Assembly (NCBI RefSeq): GCF_019355555.1
Contig: NZ_CP072145.1
Location: 186,001 to 250,000 of the forward strand
Reading direction: 5' to 3'
Origin: Rhizobium sp. L51/94
GTDB taxonomy: Bacteria; Pseudomonadota; Alphaproteobacteria; Rhizobiales; Rhizobiaceae
DNA length: 64,000 bases
Program-made: the position numbers and the translations under genes
The notes under the pieces: generated by a model
The model's input: the letters and a program-made list of their open reading frames with translations, nothing else
Database searches by the model: none
What the model was told of the DNA's origin: nothing
In this document: positions 54,525-63,993 of the stretch, in pieces
Numbering within the stretch: the stretch's first letter is position 1
Layout: each line of letters begins with the position of its first letter

Positions 54525-54662
54525 TATTCCCTCCGGCCATCACCGGGAGGCACCGTGGATGTCACAAGCTACACCATTCTGCGGGACACGATCTTATCGA
54601 GCGATAAAAAATCTGAATAACTTTAGAGCCAATCAATGAGTAAGTGAAGGATGTAGTCATCC

Positions 54663-57263
54663 ATGTCCAATATTTTCGTTCCAGCATTGTTTCGGGTCTT
54701 CAGTTCAGAAAAATCTAAGCGTTCGATCAAAGCTCCCCCAAGAAGACGGCTGTTCTCGAATATTTGCCGACCTCTTACACAGCTTGTTCAGCCGCAATGC
54801 GAAGTAGGACTCATCATAGTTCTCATAATTGTTGCCGTATTCTCGGCCGTTCTGGCAACAATTGGTTGGTGCGACAATGACAGCAACCAGGCGATCCTCA
54901 CTGAACTTCGGACGATTGAGATTGCGAGTGCAATGCTGCAGCGTGACGTCCTCAGTGTTCGCACAGATTTCCTGCGCGACCTGAACCCTGCTTTCGCTAA
55001 TTTGAAAGCGCTACGGGCGAGCGTTACGAAATTGCAAAATATGTTCGGCACTATTGCTCATTATCAGGCTGACGGGCTTGGGACAGTTCTGATGCGGGTT
55101 GACGCCTCGGTCAGCGAAGCTGAGTTAGCTGTCGCTTCGTTCAAAGCCAAATGTGTGGCCCTGGAAGAATCTTATGCACGGTTCGAACGCTCTCTAGAAG
55201 AGATGTCAGCGCCCTCTCAAAACTTCCGCGCATCAGATGAAAGGTTAATCAGTCAACTGAATAGTCTCATGCCGCAATTTGTGCTCCATCAAAACAAATC
55301 AATGGCATCGAAAATCACTACGTATCTTGACGCGTTAGAACGCGTGGAAGTCGAAAACGAAGATTTGAAAAACAGCACCGTGCGCAACGGCAGATTGATC
55401 ATTTCTCAAATTGATGAGATCAACGAGTCGTTTTCTGTCATTCAGTCTTCAAATATTGTCGACACAACGAAGGAGTTAGAACAGAAGTATCTCAAACTGT
55501 ATCGATCAGACCACATTAAGGAGCAAATTTCCCGCATATTTGTTGGCATTATCTCGTTAAGCCTGTGCCTATACATTTTCTTCTTAATTCGCGAGTTTCA
55601 AAATCAAAACCGGAGATTGTCGCGCAGGTTGAAGTTCGAGGAAATGATCAAAACCGTCGGGACTTGTTTTAACGATCATCTTTATACGCAGCGATCATTG
55701 GAACAATCAGCCCAAACCGCTTTAGTATTGGTCAAGGATTTCTTTTGCGCAAAACAGTGCACACTGGTGTTGATAGACATCAACGGCGATCGAATAAAGG
55801 AAGCCTTCTCATCCGACAATAGTGACCTCGTTCTGGACCTCAAGAAAATTTGCGACATTTCCAAACTGGTCTGTAAAAATTATAACGATCCATTATTTCG
55901 TATTATGCCCTCTAAAGAGGTCGGTTGTTTAAGCAATGAAAATGCCGGCCTGTGCTTGTTGCTTGCCTTGAAGGTTTCCAATGATACGCTGGCTATCTGC
56001 TCTGCGGCTTACGATGCGGATCGCCTGGTGGTGTCTCCTTGCGAAATTCAACTTTTTGAACTCGCGGCGAGGTGCGTATACCACTACGCAGACATTATGC
56101 GCAGGCAGACTGAATGCAAAAACCTTGAGAGACGGCTCGCGCACGCCGAGCGGCTGAAAGCCATGGGGACAGTCGCGGGGGGGATTGCACACGAGTTCAA
56201 CAATATTCTTAGTTCCATTCTGGGATACGCGCAACTAATGCGGGAAAATATAATTTCATACTCTCTAATCCGCCAATATTCAGAACACATTCTTTTTGCT
56301 GGCGACAGGGCGAGGCTGATAATAGATCAAATCCTCGCCATGAGCCGAAAAGTTGATCGGACGACAATGCCTTTCAATGTTTCCGATCTGATCATTGATA
56401 TCTTGCCGCTACTCCGTATGCAGCTTGGGAAGGGCATCGAACTGGATGTCAATCTTGAACAGAGACACTCCGTTATCGATGGCAATCCACTGGAGCTACA
56501 ACAGATCTTGATGAATTTATGCAAAAACGCCTCCGAAGCGACAGGAGCCAAAGGGCAGATCTACATTAACGTGTCACGCATTCTATTGCCGGAGCAAAGG
56601 ATTCTGTCCCACAGTGTTATACCGGGCGGCGAGTATATCCTGCTGGGCATCTCGGATAATGGATCCGGAATCGCGAAGACAGCTTTACCCCGTATTTTTG
56701 ATCCCTTTTTCACCACGCGCACGCGTTCGGGGGGTACGGGTTTGGGACTTTCCGCTGTTCATGCGCATGTCAGCGCACTCGGGGGATATGTCGACGTTAC
56801 TTCGATTGTGGGAAAAGGTACGAACTTCAATATCTATCTCCAGCCGTCCCTCGAAAAACCAGTCGCGCTTCACAAACATTTTGGGTTTCACGCAACGCCC
56901 CTCGGCAGAGGCGAGACTGTTGCCATAATAGATCCAGATCAGGCAGCCTTGGCTCTTTACGAAGAGAAAGTCGCCGCCTTAGGATACGAACCTGTCGGTT
57001 TTACAAATATGAGGGACCTTGTCGATTGGACTTCGAGTGGACAAAAATTGAATTTGATTCTGACCACTTACGACATGTTTCTTGAGGGTCGAAGTATGGA
57101 AACTGCGGATTTTGTTTTAAAAACGTCGCCCACAATCGTCATCATAAAAGACAGTACAAACATATCGGATGCTTACGCTGAAGATGGGACGACCTGCTTT
57201 TTATTAGAGCCTGTGTCGTCGCGCGCAATGGCCCGCGCTCTCAACTTGAAAATAGCTGAGTAG
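54663..57263 (+). CDS. virA: VirA, membrane sensor histidine kinase for plant signals
   Basis: 866 aa, slightly longer than the usual 829. VirA senses phenolics, acidity and (via ChvE) sugars and phosphorylates VirG. Two membrane segments at about 47-67 and 286-305 enclose the periplasmic domain; then the linker; then the kinase with H-box GTVAGGIAHEFNNILSS (His510), N-box LQQILMNLCKNASEATG, DNGSGI and GGTGLGLS. The C-terminal receiver-like domain (about 750-866) is degenerate: where other VirA proteins have an Asp in a LVxVDQ strand this one reads LILTTYD. An IS256 now lies about 60 bp upstream, so the native promoter may be altered. Confidence 0.95.
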   Translation: MSNIFVPALFRVFSSEKSKRSIKAPPRRRLFSNICRPLTQLVQPQCEVGLIIVLIIVAVFSAVLATIGWCDNDSNQAILTELRTIEIASAMLQRDVLSVRTDFLRDLNPAFANLKALRASVTKLQNMFGTIAHYQADGLGTVLMRVDASVSEAELAVASFKAKCVALEESYARFERSLEEMSAPSQNFRASDERLISQLNSLMPQFVLHQNKSMASKITTYLDALERVEVENEDLKNSTVRNGRLIISQIDEINESFSVIQSSNIVDTTKELEQKYLKLYRSDHIKEQISRIFVGIISLSLCLYIFFLIREFQNQNRRLSRRLKFEEMIKTVGTCFNDHLYTQRSLEQSAQTALVLVKDFFCAKQCTLVLIDINGDRIKEAFSSDNSDLVLDLKKICDISKLVCKNYNDPLFRIMPSKEVGCLSNENAGLCLLLALKVSNDTLAICSAAYDADRLVVSPCEIQLFELAARCVYHYADIMRRQTECKNLERRLAHAERLKAMGTVAGGIAHEFNNILSSILGYAQLMRENIISYSLIRQYSEHILFAGDRARLIIDQILAMSRKVDRTTMPFNVSDLIIDILPLLRMQLGKGIELDVNLEQRHSVIDGNPLELQQILMNLCKNASEATGAKGQIYINVSRILLPEQRILSHSVIPGGEYILLGISDNGSGIAKTALPRIFDPFFTTRTRSGGTGLGLSAVHAHVSALGGYVDVTSIVGKGTNFNIYLQPSLEKPVALHKHFGFHATPLGRGETVAIIDPDQAALALYEEKVAALGYEPVGFTNMRDLVDWTSSGQKLNLILTTYDMFLEGRSMETADFVLKTSPTIVIIKDSTNISDAYAEDGTTCFLLEPVSSRAMARALNLKIAE

Positions 57264-57554
57264 TAAGTGCTGACCGAGTGAGGTCTGCATAGAATTCGCA
57301 TGGCGAAACAAACCGTGTGTCCTACCAGAGCTCAATGAAATTAACTTACGGAGTTCCGTTTCGGGTCAAGTCATAGTTCAACATGGTGGAAGAAGATTTC
57401 GCTGCGGGAACGGCTCTCAGTATCAGTCAGTATATACTGCTGATGATCGTAAGACCGTATGTCCTTCTTCTCGCCTGGGGTGGCTCATCCTACACTGGAC
57501 TTCCGAGGGTTGCTCGGACAGACCGAGCCGATCCTCATCACAGGAGGACGAGCC
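57264..57554. other. Region between virA and IS110 remnant
   Basis: No supported gene. A frame opens at ATG 57383 (MVEEDFAAGTALSISQYILL) and could be the start of a gene destroyed by the IS110 insertion, but the peptide is not recognised. In octopine plasmids virJ lies between virA and virB; I see no virJ similarity. Confidence 0.35.
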
Positions 57555-58019
57555 GTGGCAGATTATAGAGAAGCTTTTGTTGGAATCGACGTCGCAAAGC
57601 TGAAGAATGCTATTTCTGTTGCCGAATCTGGCCGGGACGGAGAGGTTCGGTATTTCGGTGAGGTTGAGGCGACGGATGCCAGCATACGCCGCGTAATCCA
57701 GCGAATAACCGCAAAGTTTGATCGCGTGCATTTCTGTTATGAGGCAGGCCCGACGGCCTATGGTCTACATCGGCTGATCCGGTCGCTTGGCCATGAATGT
57801 ATTGTTGTAGCCCCGTCGTTGATCCCGAGGAAGCCCGGCGACCGTGTGAAGACGAACCGTCGAGATTCACTCGCGCTCGCCCGGCTATTAAGAGCCGGCG
57901 AGCTAACGGCGGTGTGGGTCCCCGACGAAAGCCATGAAGCTATGCGCGATCTTGTTCGTGCTCGCGCTGCTGCTGTCGAGACACTACGGGTTCACCGGCA
58001 ACAGATAAGTGCTTTGTAG
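57555..58019 (+). pseudogene. IS110-family transposase, N-terminal half, truncated by IS66 remnant
   Basis: Starts at GTG 57555: ADYREAFVGIDVAKLKNAIS, FCYEAGPTAYGLHRLIRSLG and KTNRRDSLALARLLRAGELT with the DEDD residues, then ends abruptly after RQQISAL where IS66 sequence begins. A different IS110 member from the copy at 49539. The C-terminal half is missing. Confidence 0.85.
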
Positions 58020-58620
58020 GCCATGACGATTCCTGAGCCATCCCAGTAGATCAGCTTGGTCCGCCTTGCGAGACCGGAACACGAAAACCGTTCCGGTGAA
58101 CGGGTCGTTGTGCAGTTCGTTCTTCACCAGCGCCGCCAAGCCGTCATGGCCCTTGGGGAAATCTACGGGCTTGGTCGCTACCATGATCCTGACACGGTTC
58201 GACGTAAAGATCATGTCGCCGCCGCCAGAGCTCGGGCGATGGCAGATATCCGGCCAGCAGACGCACCATCCACAAGACGAATGGTGACTGGACCCAGGAC
58301 GATCTCGGCGCGCGTGGCGGCCTTGACCGTCGGCTGCTTTGGCGCTGGCGTCTCGATGACGATCGCCGAAAACTCGACCGCGTTTTCCGGCTCTGGCAAC
58401 AACAACTTGCCCTGCCGCGCCAGCGTGCGCCAGGACGACAGGTGGTTGGCCTTCAGGCCGTAGCGTCCTGCTACTTCATTCACCGTTGCGCCTGGTCGCA
58501 AGCTCTCTGAAACGATCCGTGCCTTGACCTCATCCGGCCATTGGCGATGCGATGCGCCTCACCCCTGCTCCGTCGCGTTGTGACGACCTTCAACGTAGAC
58601 TCCATAGAGAAACTCCTTGT
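58015..58620 (-). pseudogene. IS66 remnant: tnpA and the start of tnpB
   Basis: On the - strand, tnpA (58501-58211, MRPGATVNEVAGRYGLKANH and the end VDGASAGRISAIARALA) is followed with a 4-bp overlap by tnpB (58214-), reading RVRIMVATKPVDFPKGHDGL and DPFTGTVFVFRSRKAD before the homology stops near 58040. The tnpA N-terminus appears shifted in frame upstream of 58501. The tnpC part is absent. Confidence 0.8.
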
Positions 58621-58856
58621 CGCTCGTCCATGGTCTGTCGATCACACATCAGGCGTTTGACGACAATGTGGGGGTAAAACACCGGTTACTCCAGAGTTCG
58701 ATTTCATGAAAGTGCAACAGCTTCAGCACTTTCGCGCTGTGCTTGAGGTCTCGCGACAAGCGATCAAGGTAGGCAGAGGATGACGTCCCTAAATCTCCCG
58801 TCATATCCGCTTACGACGCGCACGCCACCATCATCATGAATGAGGCGGAATAGCAA
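58621..58856. other. IS debris between IS66 and IS630 remnants
   Basis: No gene. It probably includes the outer end of the IS66 remnant (reversed GTAACCGGTGTTTTAC near 58687) and the 5' remains of the IS630 gene. Confidence 0.4.
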
Positions 58857-59096
58857 ATGTCCAACAATCTCGTGGTTCCTGAAAATATCACGATCCTGCC
58901 CCTGCTGTCAAAGTCGCCTGAGTTGAACCCGGTCGAAAACCTCTGCCAGCTGATGCGCCAGAACGGGCTCTCGAACGAGATTTTCGAATCCTACCGAGAT
59001 ATTGTCGACCATTGCCGCGACGCCCGGCGGAATCTTGAAAGGCAGCCATGGCGCATCATCTCTATAGGTCGCCTTAAATGGGCACATTGGTTCTGA
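58857..59096 (+). pseudogene. IS630-family transposase, C-terminal remnant
   Basis: 79 codons: SKSPELNPVENLCQLMRQNG, SYRDIVDHCRDARRNLERQP and WRIISIG, the last catalytic Glu region and tail of an IS630 transposase of the type whose tail is missing at 42498. It may derive from a related copy. Confidence 0.8.
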
Positions 59097-59175
59097 TCAT
59101 TGAGCGCTTTTACAACTAAAACAACCTTTGGTTTAGGATAAACATCAAGTCAAACTCCATTGCATTGCGCTCGTC

Positions 59176-59215
59176 TTTCAATTGAAACATGAAGTCAGTG
59201 TTTCAAAATCGAAAC
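59176..59215 (+). promoter_or_regulatory. vir boxes upstream of virB1
   Basis: TTTCAATTGAAAC (59176-59188) is a perfect VirG-binding vir box; TTTCAAAATCGAAAC (59201-59215) is a weaker second copy in line with it. Located about 90-130 bp before the virB1 start, where the virB promoter is expected, and directly after the IS debris, so the virB promoter seems intact. Confidence 0.85.
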
Positions 59216-59306
59216 GTAACAGGCTACTCGCACAATCAATCTCGTCAGATGTAGTTGTTCCTTTCAACAAGGCGCAACGGCGGTAACGGATGCGAGGATA
59301 TTGCGC

Positions 59307-60023
59307 ATGTTGAAAACAACAGGCGGCTTCTCCACGGTTTTGTGGGCATTGATGATTCAGCCCGCAGCGGCGGCTCCCCTTTCTTTGATGACATTTGACC
59401 GCTACGCCCAAGAGTGCGGGCCATCTGTCGCGTCTTCTACGCTTGCGGCAATTGCTAAAGTTGAAAGCCAGCTGGATCCGCTCGCCATGCACGACAACAC
59501 GACGGGCGAGACCCTTCACTGGAATGAGCAGGCGCGAGCCATTCGCAGCGCCAGCGATCGACTTCAGGCGGGTCATTCCATTGATGTCGGATTAATGCAA
59601 ATCAACTCAGCGAATTTCTCGACCTTGCGCCTGTCAATCGGAGAAGCCTTTGAGCCATGCCCGTCCTTATCAGCTGCAGCCAGGATTCTCGTCAAGAGTT
59701 ACCGTGGAGGCACGACGACCAAGGAAAGGCAACAATCTCTCCGTCAAGCGCTCTCGATGTACAACACCGGCGATCCGCAAGATGGGTTTGCAAACGGGTA
59801 TGTACGCAGGGTTGAAGTTGCAGCCCAACAACTTGTTCCAGCATTGAGTGACGTTTCAAAAAACGAAAATGGTGACGATAGGATGGAAGAGACGTGGAAC
59901 GTTTGGGAAACCTACGATCAGCAGCGTCTGCCATCCGTACCGCCCGATCTTCGTGGTTCTGATCCGCCTGTTTCTGAACATAAAAACCAGATCTTGCTCG
60001 ACTTAAAGGATGGAGGTGCATGA
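59307..60023 (+). CDS. virB1: VirB1, lytic transglycosylase of the T-DNA secretion system
   Basis: 238 aa from ATG 59307. Signal peptide to about residue 23 (IQPAAAAP). Transglycosylase domain with the catalytic Glu at about 53 (AAIAKVESQLDP) and the SIDVGLMQINSANF motif; opens peptidoglycan for pilus assembly. The C-terminal part, released as VirB1* in known systems, is variable. Start of the virB operon; its stop overlaps virB2. Confidence 0.95.
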   Translation: MLKTTGGFSTVLWALMIQPAAAAPLSLMTFDRYAQECGPSVASSTLAAIAKVESQLDPLAMHDNTTGETLHWNEQARAIRSASDRLQAGHSIDVGLMQINSANFSTLRLSIGEAFEPCPSLSAAARILVKSYRGGTTTKERQQSLRQALSMYNTGDPQDGFANGYVRRVEVAAQQLVPALSDVSKNENGDDRMEETWNVWETYDQQRLPSVPPDLRGSDPPVSEHKNQILLDLKDGGA

Positions 60024-60385
60024 TGCATGCATTGGACGACAGACAACAATCAAAGTTTTTTTGCGCTGTGCAACGGGCAGTGCGGCATGTCGCTACCTGT
60101 GCCCGAGCCGTTGTCACGACCGTCGCAATAAGCGCCGTCTTATCTAGACCGGCTGCGGCACAGGCTTCGGGGGGGACTGACCCGACGGCTATGGTAAACA
60201 ACATATGTACGTTTATCCTTGGTCCTTTTGGACAGTCGCTCGCGGTACTCGGGATTGTTGCCATCGGTGTGTCCTGGATGTTCGGCCGTGCCTCGCTCGG
60301 TCTGGTCGCCGGCGTTGTCGGAGGCATCGTGATCATGTTTGGGGCCAGTTTTCTGGGGCGGACGCTTACGGGAGGTGGCGGCTGA
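60020..60385 (+). CDS. virB2: VirB2, T-pilus major subunit
   Basis: 121 aa. Variable signal region, then cleavage at AAAQ with Gln48 as the likely first residue of the mature cyclic pilin, the same position as in pTiC58. The mature part (MVNNICTFILGPFGQSLAVL, GIVAIGVSWMFGRASLGLVA) is almost unchanged from known VirB2. Two hydrophobic segments. Overlaps virB1 and virB3. Confidence 0.97.
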   Translation: MMHALDDRQQSKFFCAVQRAVRHVATCARAVVTTVAISAVLSRPAAAQASGGTDPTAMVNNICTFILGPFGQSLAVLGIVAIGVSWMFGRASLGLVAGVVGGIVIMFGASFLGRTLTGGGG

Positions 60386-60711
60386 TGAGAGAACGTTTAG
60401 AGGAATCAACTCTCTATCTGGCAGCTACGCGGCCAGCGCTGTTTCTAGGCGTCCCGCTTACAATGGCCGGATTGTTCATGATGATGGCGGGGTTTGTCAT
60501 CGTCATAGTGCAGAACCCGCTTTACGAAATGATCCTTATTCCGTTGTGGCTCGCCGCGCGGCTTATTGTCGAGCGTGACTACAATGCCGCCAGCGTTGTT
60601 TTGCTGTTCTTGCAGACGGCGGGCAGGAGTGTCGATGGAGCGACTTGGGGAGGAGCCAGTGTTAGCCCCAATCCAATCAAGGTACCAAAGCGGGGAAGAG
60701 GAATAGCCTGA
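60385..60711 (+). CDS. virB3: VirB3, inner-membrane component
   Basis: 108 aa from ATG 60385 (TGATG overlap with virB2). Short protein with hydrophobic segment(s) at about 20-55 (LGVPLTMAGLFMMMAGFVIV), works with VirB4 in pilus and channel assembly. Ends in the TGATG overlap with virB4. Confidence 0.95.
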   Translation: MRERLEESTLYLAATRPALFLGVPLTMAGLFMMMAGFVIVIVQNPLYEMILIPLWLAARLIVERDYNAASVVLLFLQTAGRSVDGATWGGASVSPNPIKVPKRGRGIA

Positions 60712-63080
60712 TGCTTGGCAATAGTGGTACAGCTGAGAGATCTGGCGAAGTCTATCTGCCTTATGTCGGTCATCTCAATGACAATGTCGTGCTTCTCGCA
60801 GACGGATCGATTATGACGATGGCGCATGTCAGCGGTCTTGCCTTTGAGCTGGAAGACAATGAAACGCGCAATGCGCGCGCACGCGCTTTCAATATGCTTT
60901 TCCGCAACATTGCGGATGACAATGTGTCGATCTATGCCCATCTCGTCCGTCATAGCGATGTGAGGCCCCCGCCTCCACGGAATTTTCGGAGTGTCTTTGC
61001 AGCGCGTCTTGATCATGCTTTCGAAGAGCGTGTGCTTTCGGGTAATCTCTATCGAAACGATCATTTCCTCGCTCTTATGATCCATCCGCGCACGGCACTC
61101 GGCAACGTCAGGGGCAGGTTTGCCAGATTTCACAAAAAAAAGGAGAGCGATCTTGCAAACCAGATGCGCCACATTGAGGACGTGTGGCATGTGGTATCCG
61201 GTGCTCTCGAAATGTATGGCCTGCGGCGACTCGGGATCAGGGAGAAAAATGAAGTCCTGTTTAGCGAGGTTGGCGAAGCATTGCGGCTGATCATGACCTG
61301 CCGTTTTGCCAGGGTACCACTGGTCAGCGGATCGCTTGGCGCATCCATCTATACGGATCGCGTCATCTGCGGCAAACGCGCTATCGAAATAAGGACGCCT
61401 AAGGACCGGTATGTCGGCTCCATCTTCTCCTTTCGGGAATATCCTGCAAAAACCCGACCGGGCATGCTCAATACATTGCTATCATCGGATTTCCCGCTTG
61501 TCCTGAGCCAGAGCTTTTCTTTTCTCACGCGCGCCCAGGCCCACGCCAAACTGAGCCTGAAATCCAGCCAGATGCAAAGCGCCGGCGACAAGGCTGTGAC
61601 GCAGGTCAGCGCGCTGGGCGAGGCAGAAGATGCCTTGGCCAGCGGTGAATTCGTGATGGGTTCTCATCACCTGAGCCTTTGCGTCTATGGCGAAGATCTC
61701 AACCAACTGGCAAATTGCGGAGCGAAAGCCCGTACTCGCCTGGCCGACGCCGGTGCCGTCATCGTCCAGGAAGGAATCGGCATGGAAGCGGCCTATTGGT
61801 CGCAGCTTCCAGGGAATATGAGATGGCGCACACGTCCAGGGGCAATCACGTCGCACAATTTTGCCGGTTTGGTGTCATTCGAGAACTTCCCTGAAGGCTC
61901 ATCATCCGGCCACTGGGGGGATGCAATAGCCCGCTTCCGCACAAACGGTGGAACCGCTTTCGATTATATTCCGCACGAGCATGATGTCGGTATGACCGCG
62001 ATATTCGGGCCGATAGGCCGCGGCAAGACCACGCTCATGACTTTCCTGCTTGCAATGCTGGAGCAAAGCATGGTCAGCCGCAGTGGAACCGTGGTGTTCT
62101 TTGACAAGGATCGAGGCGGTGAATTGTTGGTGCGAGCGACAGGCGGAACCTACCTTGCTCTCAGGAGAGGTGTTCCAAGTGGCTTGGCACCTTTGCGCGG
62201 TCTTTCCAATACGCCGATGTCCCGGGACTTTTTGCGGCAATGGATCATGGCCCTGATCGAAAGCGATGGGCGCGGCAGCATCACTCCGGAGGAAAACCGA
62301 CTTCTGGAGCGCGGGATAAGACGGCAGATGTCATACGAGCCACAGATGAGATCACTTGCTGGTCTGCGAGAGTTTCTTCTGCATGGACCTTCAGAAGGGG
62401 CCGGCGCGCGCCTGCAACGCTGGTGCCGGAACAACGCGCTCGGATGGGCCTTCGACGGTGAAACCGACGACGTCAAGTTGGATCCCTCTATCACAGGGTT
62501 CGATATGACACATCTTCTGGAATACGAGGACGTATGCGCGCCGGCTGCTGCTTACCTTCTTCACCGGATCGGGGAAGTTGTCGATGGTCGTCGATTTGTG
62601 ATGAGTTGCGATGAATTCCGCGCCTACTTGCTTAACCCCAAATTCTCCTCGGTCATCGACAAGTTCCTGCTCACAGTGCGCAAGAACAATGGGCTGTTGA
62701 TCCTTGCGACACAACAGCCGGAACACGTGCTGGAATCCAGTCTTGGTGCCAGTCTTGTGGCACAATGCATGACGAAGATTTTCTACCCTTCGCCCACCGC
62801 CGACCGATCTGCGTATATCGACGGTCTGAAATGTACCGAAAGAGAATTCCAGGCTGTGCGTGAGGATATGGCGATCGGCAGCCGCAAATTTCTCCTGAAG
62901 CGAGAGAGTGGCAGTGTCATTTGCGAATTCGATCTCCGCGATATTCGTGAATTTGTCGCCGTTCTGTCTGGGCGCGCCAATACGGTCCGGTTTGTGGATC
63001 AGCTTCGCAAGACTTGCGGAGAGGATCCTTCAGCATGGCTCGAGACATTTATGGACCGCTACCATGAAGCAGGCGATTAA
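60711..63080 (+). CDS. virB4: VirB4, type IV secretion ATPase
   Basis: 789 aa, the standard length. Powers substrate transfer and pilus biogenesis at the inner membrane. Walker A FGPIGRGKTTLMTF at about 432-445 and Walker B RFVMSCDEFRAYLL at about 626-640, plus LLILATQQPEHVL. Complete. A 250-bp gap separates it from virB5, longer than other gaps in the operon. Confidence 0.97.
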   Translation: MLGNSGTAERSGEVYLPYVGHLNDNVVLLADGSIMTMAHVSGLAFELEDNETRNARARAFNMLFRNIADDNVSIYAHLVRHSDVRPPPPRNFRSVFAARLDHAFEERVLSGNLYRNDHFLALMIHPRTALGNVRGRFARFHKKKESDLANQMRHIEDVWHVVSGALEMYGLRRLGIREKNEVLFSEVGEALRLIMTCRFARVPLVSGSLGASIYTDRVICGKRAIEIRTPKDRYVGSIFSFREYPAKTRPGMLNTLLSSDFPLVLSQSFSFLTRAQAHAKLSLKSSQMQSAGDKAVTQVSALGEAEDALASGEFVMGSHHLSLCVYGEDLNQLANCGAKARTRLADAGAVIVQEGIGMEAAYWSQLPGNMRWRTRPGAITSHNFAGLVSFENFPEGSSSGHWGDAIARFRTNGGTAFDYIPHEHDVGMTAIFGPIGRGKTTLMTFLLAMLEQSMVSRSGTVVFFDKDRGGELLVRATGGTYLALRRGVPSGLAPLRGLSNTPMSRDFLRQWIMALIESDGRGSITPEENRLLERGIRRQMSYEPQMRSLAGLREFLLHGPSEGAGARLQRWCRNNALGWAFDGETDDVKLDPSITGFDMTHLLEYEDVCAPAAAYLLHRIGEVVDGRRFVMSCDEFRAYLLNPKFSSVIDKFLLTVRKNNGLLILATQQPEHVLESSLGASLVAQCMTKIFYPSPTADRSAYIDGLKCTEREFQAVREDMAIGSRKFLLKRESGSVICEFDLRDIREFVAVLSGRANTVRFVDQLRKTCGEDPSAWLETFMDRYHEAGD

Positions 63081-63330
63081 GAGTGTCCGGTCATGGCTGA
63101 AACACGTTTCACGGCCTCCGTCAACCGCTGTCACATCGGTTGCATTCCTTTGGCATCGTCCGGGTCGAGACACTCGTCCGGGAGATGCAAACAAACCGAT
63201 ATAAACGCCCGGCCGTTCGGGCACTGCACACCAACAACGATGCAGTGAGAGGTCCAAGGCATCAAATCCATCCATCGCGCTTTTCCAGATTGGCATCGGC
63301 GTGAGATGTGGTGACGAAAGGATACATGTT
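63081..63330. other. virB4-virB5 gap
   Basis: 250 bp. A 46-codon frame starts at ATG 63064 inside the virB4 end (MKQAIKSVRSWLKHVSRPPS) but I do not recognise it. A CCCGGCCGTTCGGG stem lies near 63208-63221. Confidence 0.4.
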
Positions 63331-63993
63331 ATGAAAACTGCACAATTTGGCTTAACAGTTCTTGTCGCGTCTCTGCTGATATCCACTCCCACCAAGGCTC
63401 AGTTTGTTGTCAGCGATCCGGTAACCGAGAGTGAAACTCTAGCAACCGCATTGTCTACGGCCTCCAATCTTGAACAAATGATCACCATGGTCACGGTCTT
63501 GACGTCTGCTTTTGGCGTTGTGGGCTTGATGAGTGCCCTTGATCAAAAAAATCAGTATCCTTCGACAAATATGCTCGAAAAGCAGATGTTTTCTGCCGAT
63601 GGAACTAACTCGGATGTTGCGCGCGCGATTACATCGGATAACGACCGGCAGGTGTCGGGCAGTGATGCAGAGGCCGACCTGCTGCGTGAGCAAATCACCG
63701 GTGCGGCAAATGCCATCGGCGTAGCCGCCGAAAATCTCGATGCGATGGACAAGCGGCTGGATGCCAACAGCAAGACCGCCGGCCAGCTTTCCCGGTCACG
63801 CAACATCATGCAAGCGACGGTTTTAAACGGGTTGCTTCTCAAGCACATACACGATGCAATTATTCAGAATGTTCAGGCCACGAACCTCCTGACGATGACG
63901 ACTGCGCAGTCTGGCCTTCACGAAGCCGAAGAAGCTGCTGTTCAGCGAGACGAACACCAAAAAACTGCGCGGATTTTCTCGCCTCTTTATTAA
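63331..63993 (+). CDS. virB5: VirB5, minor T-pilus component
   Basis: 220 aa from ATG 63331; a GTG 30 bases upstream is in frame but lies before the signal peptide. Signal peptide ends at about KAQ (residue 23). VirB5-type helical protein with LDQKNQYPSTNMLEKQMF and RDEHQKTARIFSPL near the C-terminus; found at the pilus tip in related systems. virB6 should follow just outside the window. Confidence 0.92.
   Translation: MKTAQFGLTVLVASLLISTPTKAQFVVSDPVTESETLATALSTASNLEQMITMVTVLTSAFGVVGLMSALDQKNQYPSTNMLEKQMFSADGTNSDVARAITSDNDRQVSGSDAEADLLREQITGAANAIGVAAENLDAMDKRLDANSKTAGQLSRSRNIMQATVLNGLLLKHIHDAIIQNVQATNLLTMTTAQSGLHEAEEAAVQRDEHQKTARIFSPLY

Larger units (their letters stand above)
51017..54593 (+). 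mobile_element. IS256-family element interrupted by a group II intron
   Basis: Perfect 11-bp terminal inverted repeats GATCGTGTCCC and an 8-bp target duplication TTATCGAG (51009-51016, 54594-54601). The transposase gene is split between 51595 and about 53809 by an intron of about 2.2 kb; without it the IS would be about 1.36 kb, normal for IS256. Inserted about 60 bp upstream of virA. Confidence 0.92.

Noticed and set aside
59692..60336. - strand frame opposite virB1-virB2
   Set aside because: virB1 and virB2 are unmistakable on the + strand.
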